A stretch of DNA of 64,000 nucleotides from Candidatus Obscuribacterales bacterium (GTDB lineage: Bacteria > Cyanobacteriota > Vampirovibrionia > Obscuribacterales > Obscuribacteraceae), in the NCBI GenBank assembly GCA_019752635.1, contig JAIELX010000003.1, positions 48,084-112,083 of the forward strand, given 5' to 3'. The notes beneath the pieces were generated by a model. The model did no database searches. It was not told the origin of the DNA and worked only from the letters and a program-made list of their open reading frames with translations. Shown piece by piece: positions 24,003 through 33,747 of the stretch (position 1 is the stretch's first letter; each line of letters opens with the position of its first letter). The position numbers and the translations under genes are program-made.

Positions 24003-24232
24003 AACTATTGGAACGCTCTAACCTTAAATCATAATACGAAAAGTAGGTCGAGAGGAGCTGTCGAAGGTGACTGCTTGACTGATGGTGAAACTGTTCGCTT
24101 CGGTAAAACCGCTTGAACTCCGCTCTTTGGCGCGTCACTGTCCGCTGGCGAGAGGCAAACAAATTTCTCAAACGGACATGCGGGCTCATTCACATATTCG
24201 CGATCGACAGGACAGGGTGTGCCCGCGCCTCC

Positions 24233-24238
24233 TATAAT
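24233..24238 (+). promoter_or_regulatory. Candidate -10 box of the RNase D/gcvPB operon
   Basis: A perfect TATAAT stands 33 bases before the TTG start of the RNase D-like gene and faces it. No good -35 hexamer was found at 16-18 bases, so only the -10 element is claimed. Confidence 0.35.
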
Positions 24239-24270
24239 TCAGAAAACTCAGTTGGCATGAGGGACTTGAC

Positions 24271-24909
24271 TTGAAGACCGAAGAATCCGTGGCATCGCGA
24301 AAACCCGATGTGTACCGGGACGATCTGCCCGACGACGTCTTTCAGCGCTATATGCGCAAAGATGTCATTGCCATCGACACTGAAACTAGAGGTCTGATAG
24401 TTCACCGCGACCGTCTCTGCCTGGTGCAGTTCTGCGATGACGACGGAGTTGTCAGTTTCGTGCGTTATCACGGAAACCCAGCGCCGAATATGCAAAAGCT
24501 TTTGACGGAGCAATCGGTAACGAAGCTATTCCACTTCGGAAGGTTTGATATCGGTGTTCTCAAGTACTACTTGGGCGTGTTAACCGGTCCGGTCTGGTGC
24601 ACCAAGATTGCATCGAAACTGGTTCGCACTTACACTGATCGTCACAGTTTAAAAGACTTGGTGCGTGAGTTGCTGCAGAAAGAAATGGACAAAAGTGATC
24701 AATCAAGCGATTGGGCACGCGAGGATCTCAGCGACTCCCAGTTGGAGTATGCGGCAAATGACGTCCGCGTGCTTGTACCGTTGCAACGGCGATTGACCGA
24801 ACTTTTGGAGCGCGAAAATCGCCTTGAATTGGCAAAGCGTTTGTTCGCATTCTTGCCGACGCAATGCGAAATGGATCTGGCAGGTTTCAAAGAAATTTTC
24901 GAACACTAA
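24271..24909 (+). CDS. RNase D-like 3'-5' exonuclease
   Basis: A 212-residue DEDD exonuclease domain: motif [10 protein letters not shown], motif [16 protein letters not shown], and the [29 protein letters not shown] region carrying motif III Asp and the conserved Tyr. The HRDC domains of full RNase D are missing, as in many cyanobacterial relatives. It trims structured RNA 3' ends. The TTG start is supported by GAGG nine bases earlier. It stands 17 bases before gcvPB on the same strand. Confidence 0.9.
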   Translation: MKTEESVASRKPDVYRDDLPDDVFQRYMRKDVIAIDTETRGLIVHRDRLCLVQFCDDDGVVSFVRYHGNPAPNMQKLLTEQSVTKLFHFGRFDIGVLKYYLGVLTGPVWCTKIASKLVRTYTDRHSLKDLVRELLQKEMDKSDQSSDWAREDLSDSQLEYAANDVRVLVPLQRRLTELLERENRLELAKRLFAFLPTQCEMDLAGFKEIFEH

Positions 24910-24926
24910 AAAGGGTAGCGGACATC

Positions 24927-26375
24927 ATGACCAAACTTATCTATGAAAAATCCACTTCCGGTCGGCGCGCTGTTTTGCTACCGGAGCCCGGTGTTTCCCG
25001 CAAGCCTGTCGCCGAGCTAATTCCGGCTCGATTTGTGCGCCAGAGCGGACCGGCACTTCCGGAAGTAAGTGAGCTTGAAGCTGTACGCCACTTTGTCAAT
25101 TTGTCCAGACTCAATCACTCTATCGATACTGGTTTCTATCCTCTCGGTTCGTGCACCATGAAGTACAACCCGAAAGTGAACGACGCAATGGCTGCATTGG
25201 AAGGGTTTCGCGAACTCCATCCTTATCAACCTGAAGAGCAAGTTCAAGGGGCTCTGGAAGTGATTCATACCTTGCAGGAATTGATCGGGGAGATTACCGG
25301 ATTGCCGGCAGTTTCTCTTCAAGCTGCCGCTGGAGCCCAGGGCGAGTTGCTTGGCTTGATGTTGATCAAAGCGTACTTCAAAGATAAGGGCGAGCATCAG
25401 CGCACGAAGGTCATTGTTCCTGACACTGCCCATGGTACCAATCCGGCGTCAGCCGCGATGGCCGGCTACGAAGTAATTGAAATTGGATCGACTGAACGCG
25501 GTCTGGTGGATCTGGAAGCGCTAAAAGCAGTGGTAGGACCAGATACTGCCGCTATCATGTTAACCAACCCCAGCACTTTGGGACTATTCGAAGAAGACAT
25601 TTTGAAAGTTCAGAAAGTGGTGCACGAGGCCGGTGGACTTCTCTATTACGATGGCGCCAATTTGAATGCGATCATGGGTCTTGTTCGTCCCGGTGACATG
25701 GGCTTCGATGTCTGTCACTTGAATTTGCATAAATCGTTCTCCACACCGCACGGCGGCGGCGGTCCCGGCGGCTGTGCAGTGGCATGTCGTCCTCACCTGG
25801 AGCCCTATCTGCCGGTGCCTCATGTTTCGAAGAAAGAGAGCCGATACTTCCTTGATTGGGATAGACCGCGTTCGGTCGGAAAGATCAAAGGATTCTACGG
25901 AAACTTCGGCATTCTTGTTCGTGCTCTGACATACATCCTGGCGCACGGTAAGGAAGGTCTGACGCAGGTTTCGCGCGACGCGATTCTTAGCGCCAACTAT
26001 TTGAAGGAAAAACTGAAGGATTCGTACAAGCTTCCGTATTCACAACCATGCATGCATGAGTTCGTGTTGTCCGGAGTTTGGCAAAAGGATCGCGGTTGCA
26101 GTACAACACAAGTTGCAAAACGAATGCTCGACCACGGTGTTCATGCGCCCACGGTGTACTTTCCGCTAGTAGTGCCGGAAGCGATGATGATTGAGCCGAC
26201 TGAAACTGAGTCGTTGCAGACTCTCGATGAGTTCGTTGAGATCATGTTGCGCATTGATAAAGAGACAAAAGAGAATCCGGAAATTGTGCGAAATGCTCCG
26301 CACAACACCCCTGTCGGTCGGCTCGATGAGGCGCTGGCTGCGCGTAAACCGAACCTTCGCTGGAAACCTTTATAG
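24927..26375 (+). CDS. gcvPB: Glycine dehydrogenase (decarboxylating) subunit 2
   Basis: A 482-residue PLP enzyme, the C-terminal half-subunit of glycine cleavage P protein. Visible are [66 protein letters not shown] (PLP lysine) and the C-terminal [20 protein letters not shown]. With GcvPA it decarboxylates glycine and hands the aminomethyl group to GcvH. GcvPA, GcvT and GcvH are not in the window. ATG 24927 is preferred over an upstream frame inside the RNase gene; an AAGGG lies just before. Confidence 0.95.
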   Translation: MTKLIYEKSTSGRRAVLLPEPGVSRKPVAELIPARFVRQSGPALPEVSELEAVRHFVNLSRLNHSIDTGFYPLGSCTMKYNPKVNDAMAALEGFRELHPYQPEEQVQGALEVIHTLQELIGEITGLPAVSLQAAAGAQGELLGLMLIKAYFKDKGEHQRTKVIVPDTAHGTNPASAAMAGYEVIEIGSTERGLVDLEALKAVVGPDTAAIMLTNPSTLGLFEEDILKVQKVVHEAGGLLYYDGANLNAIMGLVRPGDMGFDVCHLNLHKSFSTPHGGGGPGGCAVACRPHLEPYLPVPHVSKKESRYFLDWDRPRSVGKIKGFYGNFGILVRALTYILAHGKEGLTQVSRDAILSANYLKEKLKDSYKLPYSQPCMHEFVLSGVWQKDRGCSTTQVAKRMLDHGVHAPTVYFPLVVPEAMMIEPTETESLQTLDEFVEIMLRIDKETKENPEIVRNAPHNTPVGRLDEALAARKPNLRWKPL

Positions 26376-26390
26376 GCGATCCGGCGTCTC

Positions 26391-26470
26391 GGCAAGCCTC
26401 GTCGCCTCCGCGCGGAGACAACGACGCATTCCTATTTGCGGCGGTAAACCGCCGCTCGAGCTACGCTTGG
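26391..26470. repeat. Intergenic hairpin element, copy A
   Basis: An 18-base palindrome GCGGCGGTAAACCGCCGC (26438-26455) is followed by tcgagctacgctt. A related copy lies at 38735-38766 with a GC-to-AT change on both sides of the stem, which keeps the pairing. A CGGCAAGC word 40-50 bases upstream is also shared, and recurs after the LOG gene. Confidence 0.6.
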
Positions 26471-26554
26471 TCTTTGAGAGATTGCGATAAAGTCGAACAT
26501 AGCTTCACGCAACGAAATTCGCCTGACTCAATTCTTGCGATGCGACCTCGGTAG

Positions 26555-27097
26555 CTAATGTCTTAGCTGGTCGTAGAAGCTCAAGTGTCCAAATTCTATG
26601 TTGAAGCGTAGATAGCTGATTCGCTCTTTCAGGAACGCTATCTGGCTTCGTGTTCCCTTGATCGGCACAAGGCACAGCAAGCCCATGGAGTTGATAAAGA
26701 GGAACGGGGTGGACGCCACCATCATCTTGGACATTTCGTCGCCGCAGAAGTCCACGTAGCACTTCCAGGCGGCCCAGATACCGAAGAGATTGATGAAGAT
26801 AAACAGCGCCCAGTGCAATATCAAAAAGAGTCGTTCACGGGCAAGGTGAAGCATTAGTTTGTTGGCTTCGACAATGAGCTCATTGGTCTTGGCCGTTTCC
26901 GCCGGTATTCCGGCTGTAGCAAATGAGGGCAGTCCGCGCGGTGCTGCTTCAATCGCCGCCGGCGCTTCTTCTACTCTTAAATTCGTGGTTGCCGTGACGA
27001 AACCGCAATGTCCGCAAAACTTGGCTTGCGCCTCCACTGGCGATTGGCAGTTGGAGCACAGGACAGTGTTTGCAATGATGCCGGCTGCATATGTCAT
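26555..27097 (-). CDS. Zinc-ribbon membrane protein
   Basis: A 180-residue protein. The N-terminus holds a zinc ribbon (CSNCQSPVEAQAKFCGHCG), a flexible Ala/Pro linker follows, then two hydrophobic spans (LFLILHWALFIFINLFGIWA and SMMVASTPFLFINSMGLLCLV region). The ribbon probably faces the cytoplasm and anchors a partner. Function unknown. GAGGTG precedes the ATG. Confidence 0.75.
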   Translation of the reverse strand: MTYAAGIIANTVLCSNCQSPVEAQAKFCGHCGFVTATTNLRVEEAPAAIEAAPRGLPSFATAGIPAETAKTNELIVEANKLMLHLARERLFLILHWALFIFINLFGIWAAWKCYVDFCGDEMSKMMVASTPFLFINSMGLLCLVPIKGTRSQIAFLKERISYLRFNIEFGHLSFYDQLRH

Positions 27098-27368
27098 CTA
27101 TTCACCTCTCCCGCCCGAGAAATCACCGGATTGGCGCGCCGGACGCCATTTAAAGGATCAGAAAAAAACAGGGAACTGTCTATGGGACTTCTCCCATTGC
27201 CGCTGTAATTCGTGAGAAATGCCGACCAAAAGTACATTAAGCCGCAAAGTTAAGCAAGCTTGCCAATTTAATTCCGCCGGAGCAGTAATCGAGGGGGGGG
27301 GATGTCAGCTGGACCGTGGTTGATAAGGCGTGCATGGGTGGTTCGCGAGGGGCCTGTGCCGCAAGGGG

Positions 27369-29039
27369 TTAAGAGCGGATTTGCTGCCTGAGATTGTAAG
27401 CGGTTCGCACAAGATTGATGGCTGCCGCGGCATTGAACCGCCCCTCGCCGAAAACTTCCTTCCAAATGACTCCGCGAATGTTCGAGCCTGCATCGCGCCA
27501 AATCAGTTTTTGAGCAAAAGGCATTGCTGCCTCAACGAAATTGAATTGGGGGTTGATGGTCAGAGCTACTCCTTCCAACGTGAGCAAGGCGCGCATGATG
27601 TAAGTAAAGTCCGAAGGCAGCTTGAACGGGTAGCGATAAACCACATCGGAAAAGTCGAATAGAACTTTGCGGAAGTGGACTTTGCTAATACCCTCGTTAA
27701 ACCGGGCCGAAAGAATTGGTGTCAATTCGGCACAGAGCCCTTCGCGATCAGCCGCGGGGTCCAGAAAGCCCATATCGACGAAATCGTCGACGAGACCGCG
27801 ATAGTCATTTCTTACGACGTGCATGAAAGCGTTGACCATGGCCTGCTTAATTTGCGGCTGTACCCGTCCGACCATGCCGAAATCGAAGATACCCACTCTG
27901 CCGTCAGCCATTATGCGCATGTTTCCCGGGTGGGGATCGGCGTGGAAAAACCCGTCTTCCAACAATTGCTTCAAGTAGAAGTTGACGCCGACTTCGGTCA
28001 GTTCGTCCTTGTCCAGGCCCATTGCTTCAAGCGCCGGCAGATCTGTGATGCGCTCACCGGATACATACTCGATGGTAAGCACTCGACGACCGGTCAAACG
28101 CCAGACTATGCGAGGAATGTAGATTTTGGGGTTGTCTCTGAAATTGTGTCTGAAAGTATCGGCGTTGCGACCTTCTCGAATGTAGTCGATCTCTTCGAAA
28201 ATCGTGCGGGCAAACTCTGCGTTTACCGAGGGCCAATCGGTGTGTCGGCAGAGGCTGGGATAATTCATCACTTCTTCCGCGATGGCGCCCAGCGTCTCAA
28301 CGTCCTGAGTGATGATAGCGGCCAGTTCCGGACGTTGCACTTTTACAACAACGTCGCGTCCGTCCTTGAGGACCGCTCTGTATGCCTGGCTGAGGCTTGC
28401 CGCTGCAATTGGAACGCGGTTGAAGTCGGCAAACAGCTCTTCGGGGGGCTTGCCGAGATCACGTTCGATAGTGGCGAAAGCAAAGTCAGACGGAGCCGGA
28501 TCGACCGATTCCTGCAACCCTGTTAGTTCGAGCATTGTGGGAAGCGGAACCAGGTCGGCTCTAGTAGATAGAGTTTGCCCAATCTTGATAAATGTTGGAC
28601 CCAGTGAGTGCAATTGATTGCGCAACCAACGGCCGAGCTTACGGTACTCTTCGTACTCTTGCGCCGTGAGTGCTTGCTCTTCATGGTCGTTTCCAGCTTG
28701 GTTCGACTGCATCATGCGCTCAAACTCGGCGCTATGGTATCGGGCGAACCCGCGAACCGATTGAATGATGGTCCAGGCAATCGGAATAACCCTCATCGCG
28801 CCGGACCAGCCCTGGGAGCGTTGGATCTGCCAGAAAACTTTCCAGCATGATACGAAAAGCTTCCAGGTGGTTACGTCCCGGAAACTGTCTTTGATTGGGT
28901 CGGAGGATTTAGCTGAAAGTGCCAACGATTCGTCCCGCTTAATAGTGTCGCGCAATACCCGCTTGCTGCTCCCTATCTTAAGAGCAATCGACCTGTTGTC
29001 AGCAGCTTTGGTGCATAAATTTAAGGTAGTGCGCAACAA
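27369..29039 (-). CDS. ubiB: UbiB/ABC1 (AarF) family atypical kinase
   Basis: Up to 556 residues. The ABC1 motifs are KIGQTLSTRADLVP, AAASLSQAYRAVLKDG (the Ala-rich loop variant), VVVKVQRPE, HADPHPGN and IFDFGMVGRV. UbiB-type proteins act on or near ubiquinone/plastoquinone head-group synthesis in membranes, with ATPase rather than protein kinase activity. Two hydrophobic C-terminal helices common in this family are weak here. The open frame starts with TTG at 29039, but its first 30-40 residues are not convincing and the true start may lie downstream. It follows rph by 22 bases. Confidence 0.9.
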   Translation of the reverse strand: MLRTTLNLCTKAADNRSIALKIGSSKRVLRDTIKRDESLALSAKSSDPIKDSFRDVTTWKLFVSCWKVFWQIQRSQGWSGAMRVIPIAWTIIQSVRGFARYHSAEFERMMQSNQAGNDHEEQALTAQEYEEYRKLGRWLRNQLHSLGPTFIKIGQTLSTRADLVPLPTMLELTGLQESVDPAPSDFAFATIERDLGKPPEELFADFNRVPIAAASLSQAYRAVLKDGRDVVVKVQRPELAAIITQDVETLGAIAEEVMNYPSLCRHTDWPSVNAEFARTIFEEIDYIREGRNADTFRHNFRDNPKIYIPRIVWRLTGRRVLTIEYVSGERITDLPALEAMGLDKDELTEVGVNFYLKQLLEDGFFHADPHPGNMRIMADGRVGIFDFGMVGRVQPQIKQAMVNAFMHVVRNDYRGLVDDFVDMGFLDPAADREGLCAELTPILSARFNEGISKVHFRKVLFDFSDVVYRYPFKLPSDFTYIMRALLTLEGVALTINPQFNFVEAAMPFAQKLIWRDAGSNIRGVIWKEVFGEGRFNAAAAINLVRTAYNLRQQIRS

Positions 29040-29061
29040 TGCAGAACGCTCGACGCCACAA

Positions 29062-29790
29062 TTACATGCGGGCGCCGATGGTCTGATTTTGAATCTCTAT
29101 GATTTCTTTTACACCTTTTTCGGCCAGTTTAATGATGTCAGGGAGACGGGACATGTCATAAGGGCGATCTTCCGCCGTCATCTGAATCTCGAGGATTCGA
29201 CCCGATTCTGTCAGCACCAGGTTGCTGTCCATCGCGGCCTGCGAATCCTCCTGGTAATTGGGATCAAGGAGCAGATTATTGTTGACGTCGCAAATGCTCA
29301 CCGCCGCCATATGCTCAAGGATAGGAAGGCTGTCCCATTGACAGCTCTTCTGCAGTTTGAGAAGCGCGTCGTACATGGCAATGAAGCCGCCGGAGATCGA
29401 TGCCACCCGGGTCCCGGCATCGGCCTGCAAAACGTCGCAATCGATAGTGATTGTGCGTTCGCCCAGATGCCGTCTGTCAACTACGGCGCGCAAACACCGA
29501 CCAATCAGTCGTTGAATCTCCAGCGTGCGGCCGGACGGTTGTCCTCGGGTAACTTCGCGCACCGATCTCACATGCGTTGAGCCCGGTAGCAAAGAGTACT
29601 CGGCTGTAATCCAGCCTTCGCCCTTTCCCATTAAAAACGCCGGTACGCGCTCTTCAATTTTTGCCGTCGTTAGAACTTTCGTCTCGCCAAACTCTACTAA
29701 TACAGAGCCATCGGCATTCTTGGTGAAGTTGCGCGTGAACTTTACTGGGCGCAATTGATCCCAAGCCCGATTGTCACGCCGCCGAATCAT
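29062..29790 (-). CDS. rph: Ribonuclease PH
   Basis: A 242-residue phosphorolytic exonuclease that trims tRNA 3' ends. The start MIRRRDNRAWDQLRPVKFTR, GETKVLTTAKIEE, WITAEYSLLPGST, GRTLEIQRLIGRCLRAVVD (phosphate-binding RxxR), TITIDCDVLQADAGTRVASI and the MDSNLVLTESGRILEIQMTAE region are diagnostic. The ATG at 29790 sits after GCGAGGA; a longer frame from 29922 adds 44 unconserved residues. It is the promoter-proximal gene of the rph-ubiB pair. Confidence 0.96.
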   Translation of the reverse strand: MIRRRDNRAWDQLRPVKFTRNFTKNADGSVLVEFGETKVLTTAKIEERVPAFLMGKGEGWITAEYSLLPGSTHVRSVREVTRGQPSGRTLEIQRLIGRCLRAVVDRRHLGERTITIDCDVLQADAGTRVASISGGFIAMYDALLKLQKSCQWDSLPILEHMAAVSICDVNNNLLLDPNYQEDSQAAMDSNLVLTESGRILEIQMTAEDRPYDMSRLPDIIKLAEKGVKEIIEIQNQTIGARM

Positions 29791-29983
29791 TCCTCGCTCG
29801 CTTTCTATATTGATTGTTTGACTGGAATATAAGACGCAGTTTATGACCGGCTGTGCGTCCGATCGATATGTTTCAGAGTACCAGAATTTGTGAGACAGAA
29901 AAGATGTTGAAAACCGATACATGACCAGGTTTGGTCTAGTTTCGATTTATCCGACGCCATCACGAAATTGGTATCAAAAATAC

Positions 29984-30016
29984 AACCGTATAGCGAATGA
30001 AATTCGCTATACGGTT
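29984..30016 (-). terminator. Rho-independent terminator of the lipoprotein gene
   Basis: Perfect 15-base arms AACCGTATAGCGAAT / ATTCGCTATACGGTT with a three-base loop. Read on the minus strand it is followed by GTATTTTTG, and it lies 46 bases after the lipoprotein stop. It may also limit transcription toward the divergent side from rph. Confidence 0.8.
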
Positions 30017-30061
30017 GGCAATGGATTCTTACACCGCAAGCAGCGGACGAACTACTAAAAC

Positions 30062-30310
30062 TTACTTGGTTTCGGTTGTAGTGTTTGTCGTTGTTGTTGT
30101 GGTGGTGGCAGCATCGGTGCCAGTTGCCGGCGTGGTTGCCGGGGCTGTGGCATCGGTTGTTGTTGTTGTCGTGGTTGCGCTGCTACCCTCTGGTGTTGCG
30201 GTAGAAGTGCTTGTGGTGGTCGTGTCAGCACTTGGTCCACATGCCGAAAGTGCAGCTGCCAATACGAAGCTTGCTGCGGCAAGAGCTAGAGTTTGGAATT
30301 TGAAAACCAT
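30062..30310 (-). CDS. Small Thr-rich lipoprotein
   Basis: An 82-residue protein. The signal sequence (ALAAASFVLAAALSAC) ends in a lipobox LSAC, so the Cys is likely lipidated. The mature part is almost all Thr, Ser, Ala and Pro, an extended and probably disordered tether on the outer membrane or periplasmic face. AAGGAG stands 13 bases before the ATG; the longer frame to 30415 is not needed. Confidence 0.75.
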   Translation of the reverse strand: MVFKFQTLALAAASFVLAAALSACGPSADTTTTSTSTATPEGSSATTTTTTTDATAPATTPATGTDAATTTTTTTNTTTETK

Positions 30311-30539
30311 AAACCGTGTTCGTCTCCTTCTGCTTATAACTCGCCTGACTTGGAGGTTTAGTCCTGTCTTGTTTGGCTCGATTACTTGCACACTACATTT
30401 AGTAATTCTAGCCAATTAAAGCGGCCGCAATGATAACACTGAAACTACCCCCTTTCAAACATTTTTGTTTTGATGCCGTTACGTAGTCTGTTGTAAGTCG
30501 GGCGGATCATGACCGGTAATGCGCTCGGGAGCCGCGCTA

Positions 30540-32075
30540 TCACTGTGAAATCAACGATCTTCCCGACATCTCCGCGGGTTGTTTTATTTTCATAATCTCG
30601 AGAATCGTCGGCGCCACATCTTCCAGGGAACCATCCAGTAGCTTGGTGTTTCCGTTCGTAGAGCCGGAGAAATCCGCCACTATGAATGGTACCGGATTGG
30701 TTGTGTGCGCCGTGTGTGGTTCTCCGGTTCTCAAGTCGATCATTTGTTCGACGTTGCCATGATCGGCCGTAATCAACAGTGAGCCCCGCGCTTGGCGCGT
30801 CGCCTCCAGTAATTGCCCAAAGGCCTCGTCAACCGACTGCACCGCATTTACCGCTGCTTCCATGAAGCCCGTATGTCCGACCATGTCCGGGTTGGCAAAG
30901 TTGACAACGATGAATGGATACTGCCCGGTCTCGATTGCTTTGCAGGCCATTTCGCAAACTTTGGGAGTTTGCATTGCCGGTGCTTGATCATATGTTGCCA
31001 CTTTGAGCGAAGGAACCAGGACGCGTGTTTCTCCAGGGTTCTCTTGCTCTTTGCCACCATTCAAAAAATAAGTTACGTGCGCGTATTTTTCGGTCTCGGC
31101 AATGTGCAGTTGCGGCACATCGTGACATGAAAGCAGTTGTGGCAAAGTCATCGACAGGTCCTGGGCGGGCAATTGCTCCGGAGAGAACGCAACCGGTACT
31201 TCCAGACTTTGATCATATTCAGTCAAGCAGACAAAAAAGATGTCGGGTACGGTCGCGCGATTGAACCCGTCAAAATCTACGGTCGTCATTGCTCTGGCTA
31301 TCTGGCGCACTCGATCCGGTCTGAAGTTGAAACAGATCATCGCGTCGCCGCTGCGGACGGTGCGCGGAGTCACAATCGTCGGTAAAACGAACTCGTCATT
31401 CTCCGAACGCTCATACCCCATGTCCACTGCCTCCAGAGCGGAGGCGGCCTGCAAACCTTCGGCCATTACAAGAGCTTGCCAGTACTTCTCCAATCGATCC
31501 CACCGTTTGTCGCGATCCATTGCGTAATAGCGTCCGCTGACGACGCCCACACGTCCGCCGCATGCCGGTAATTTTTCTTCAAGCTCACGCATGAATCGGC
31601 GTGCTGAGCGAGGTGGCGTATCCCGTCCGTCTAGAATCGGATGAACCAGGAACTCTTTTATATTCTCGCGCCGCATCAGCTCGAGTAACCCGTCCAGGTG
31701 GTCCGGGCTTGAGTGCACGCAACCGTCGCTAACCAGGCCAAAGAGATGGATCAAGCCGCCGGACTTGCGCACGTAGTCAATGGCTGCGGTGAAGGCGGGA
31801 TTTTTGAAGAAAGTGCCATCGAGAATCGTTTGACTGATCTGCGTTAGCTTCTGAATCACTACTCGTCCTGCGCCGATGTTGAGATGACCGACTTCGGAGT
31901 TGCCCATCAGCCCGGGTGGCAGTCCTACCGCGATTCCGGAGGCATCGAGAACACTATTTGGCATCTTTGACAACATGTGCTGGTAGTTCGGCGTTTTGGT
32001 AGCCAAAACGGCGTTCCCTCTGCGCTCGGTACTAACTCCCCAGCCGTCGAGAATAAGCAGTGTGATTGGCGGCAC
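30540..32075 (-). CDS. gpmI: Cofactor-independent phosphoglycerate mutase
   Basis: A 511-residue two-domain enzyme converting 3- and 2-phosphoglycerate in glycolysis, with two Mn ions. Seen are PITLLILDGWGVS, the phosphoserine motif MGNSEVGHLNIGAGR, HPILDGRDTPP, NFRPDRVRQIARA, VNFANPDMVGHTG and ITADHGNVEQM, plus AHTTNPVPFI. The start is the GTG at 32075: AGGAGA stands seven bases before, and it places LLILDGWG a few residues from the N-terminus as in the family. The longer frame to 32222 would add 49 foreign residues. The divergent phoR gene begins 200 bases away. Confidence 0.96.
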   Translation of the reverse strand: MPPITLLILDGWGVSTERRGNAVLATKTPNYQHMLSKMPNSVLDASGIAVGLPPGLMGNSEVGHLNIGAGRVVIQKLTQISQTILDGTFFKNPAFTAAIDYVRKSGGLIHLFGLVSDGCVHSSPDHLDGLLELMRRENIKEFLVHPILDGRDTPPRSARRFMRELEEKLPACGGRVGVVSGRYYAMDRDKRWDRLEKYWQALVMAEGLQAASALEAVDMGYERSENDEFVLPTIVTPRTVRSGDAMICFNFRPDRVRQIARAMTTVDFDGFNRATVPDIFFVCLTEYDQSLEVPVAFSPEQLPAQDLSMTLPQLLSCHDVPQLHIAETEKYAHVTYFLNGGKEQENPGETRVLVPSLKVATYDQAPAMQTPKVCEMACKAIETGQYPFIVVNFANPDMVGHTGFMEAAVNAVQSVDEAFGQLLEATRQARGSLLITADHGNVEQMIDLRTGEPHTAHTTNPVPFIVADFSGSTNGNTKLLDGSLEDVAPTILEIMKIKQPAEMSGRSLISQ

Positions 32076-32273
32076 GTTCGGATCTCCTGTTCCTGTTGTT
32101 GCAATGGTACAGAAAATCTCCCGAGGGTAGAGTCGCTTGTAAACCAAGATGGTCTCCCCATCGATATATGTTGAGCGACTATCTTTGACCATCGCGAATT
32201 CCGCTGAGAACCTTTTAATCACTTGTCGGCTGCTTCAGCGGGGTATCTTTTTGGGAGCTTCAGAGGAGTCTCG

Positions 32274-33041
32274 ATGAAAGACCCGTCCGGTTCCGACCTG
32301 TCTAAAAAATCAGTCGAGGAACCCCCCTCGACGCTTCGAGAGGGCAGCGGTGGTCCGACCGAGCGTGATCCGTCGTCCATCATCGCCGAAGCTTCGCATG
32401 AGCTGCGCTTGCCGATTGCCAACATCAAGCTGCTGGTGGAAACGCTGCTTGACGGAGCGCTCGATGATAGAGAGGTTTGCAAGCGAATGCTTAAACGTGT
32501 CTATCAAGAGAGCGATCGTCTCCAGGCGCTTGTTACGCGACTCCTGTCCATCGAAGTCGTGGCAGAAACTCGCCACGAGCTTAAGTGTCGATGGATAAGT
32601 TTGAAGGAGCGCGCGGACTACGCCGCTGAGGCACTGGAAAAACGCTCGCTTGAGAAAAATGTGCGCGTTCGCGTTGAAGTTGAGCCGGTCAGTTATATCT
32701 GGGCCAATCCCGAGCAATTCGACCAGGTGCTCTTAAATCTTATAGAGAATGCGATTAAGTTTACGCCTTCCGGCGGTACCGTTTCGGTAAAGTCGCTGGA
32801 AAATAGCGGAAGTTTTGCAGTGGAAGATACCGGAATCGGTATGTCTGCCGCCGAGATTCCGAGAATATTTTCCAGGTTTTATCGAATCGACAAAAGCCGA
32901 GCCGGGGGCGGAACCGGTCTGGGGCTCTCCATTGTTAAACAGGTGCTCGATCTTCACGGTGCTAAGATATCAGTTAGATCGCAGGAGGGCGTCGGTTCCT
33001 GCTTTGAACTCGAGTTTCCCGGACCGTCGCGAGGGGCCTGA
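32274..33041 (+). CDS. phoR: PhoR-like soluble histidine kinase
   Basis: A 255-residue kinase consisting of only the catalytic core: H box ASHELRLPIANIKLLVETLL, N box LLNLIENAIKFTPSGG, G1 VEDTGIGMSA and G2 GGGTGLGLSIVKQVLD. Unlike usual PhoR it has no membrane segments or PAS domain, so it must sense through a partner, perhaps PhoU, whose gene follows phoB. AGAGGAG precedes the ATG. It starts the phoR-phoB-phoU run, with phoB five bases downstream. Confidence 0.88.
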   Translation: MKDPSGSDLSKKSVEEPPSTLREGSGGPTERDPSSIIAEASHELRLPIANIKLLVETLLDGALDDREVCKRMLKRVYQESDRLQALVTRLLSIEVVAETRHELKCRWISLKERADYAAEALEKRSLEKNVRVRVEVEPVSYIWANPEQFDQVLLNLIENAIKFTPSGGTVSVKSLENSGSFAVEDTGIGMSAAEIPRIFSRFYRIDKSRAGGGTGLGLSIVKQVLDLHGAKISVRSQEGVGSCFELEFPGPSRGA

Positions 33042-33046
33042 CGCCG

Positions 33047-33745
33047 ATGAAAAATCAAAGCCAGCGAATAATGCTGGTGGACGATGATGAAACTGTTATT
33101 GAGACGCTTGAATTCAATTTGAAACGTCAAGGTTTTGATACCAAAGTCTTTCGCAATGGACAGGCTGCGCTTTCCGGTATCGATGCCGTTAGCCCTGATT
33201 TGATCATTTTGGATTGGATGCTACCGGATATGGTTGGACCGGAGATTTGCAAAATCTTGCGAAGCCGGTCCGTAGAAACTCCGATTCTCATGCTCACCGG
33301 TCGCTCGACTCCAAATGATGTTGCCGAAGGCCTGACCGCAGGTGCTGATGACTATCTCGGAAAACCGTTTAGTTCCGTCGAACTGTTGGCTAGAGTTCAG
33401 GCTTTGTTGCGACGGGTGAAGGGGGCCGGCAAGCGCACCAGGATGACCGTTGGCGATCTGGAACTTGACGAAGACGCAAGGCGGGTCACGCACCGCGGCA
33501 TCGACGTTGACCTTTCGCCAAAAGAGTTTATGTTGCTGCGAGTGTTGATGTTGAATGTCGGCAAGACCATGTCCACGGAAGTATTGCTCAATCAAGTCTG
33601 GGGCTATGATTTCTCCGGAGATGCTAAGACAGTAGCAGTGCACATGCGCTGGCTGCGCCAGAAACTCGAAGAAGATCCCAAAAATCCACTGTTGCTCGAA
33701 ACGGTGCATCGACTGGGCTACCGCTTGAATCCACCTAGAGTGTAA
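33047..33745 (+). CDS. phoB: PhoB-like response regulator
   Basis: A 232-residue OmpR/PhoB regulator. The receiver (IMLVDDDETVIE, IILDWMLPDMVG with the phosphoacceptor Asp, LTAGADDYLGKPFSS) precedes a winged helix (VDLSPKEFMLLRVLML, GYDFSGDAKTVAVHMRWLRQKLEEDP, TVHRLGYRLNPP). The HMRWLRxKLE word is the PhoB recognition-helix region. It should activate phosphate-scavenging genes by binding Pho boxes. It lies five bases after phoR and two before phoU, so cotranscription is near certain. Confidence 0.93.
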   Translation: MKNQSQRIMLVDDDETVIETLEFNLKRQGFDTKVFRNGQAALSGIDAVSPDLIILDWMLPDMVGPEICKILRSRSVETPILMLTGRSTPNDVAEGLTAGADDYLGKPFSSVELLARVQALLRRVKGAGKRTRMTVGDLELDEDARRVTHRGIDVDLSPKEFMLLRVLMLNVGKTMSTEVLLNQVWGYDFSGDAKTVAVHMRWLRQKLEEDPKNPLLLETVHRLGYRLNPPRV

Positions 33746-33747
33746 TC

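Noticed and set aside
27675..28526. Plus-strand frame of 283 codons
   Set aside because: It lies wholly antisense to ubiB, whose motifs are clear. Its own translation has no recognisable features and no ribosome site.
28765..29580. Plus-strand frame of 271 codons
   Set aside because: It is antisense to rph and the end of ubiB, which show diagnostic motifs; a shadow of their codon bias.
32076..32222. 49-residue N-terminal extension of GpmI
   Set aside because: The GTG at 32075 has AGGAGA at seven bases and gives the normal family start.
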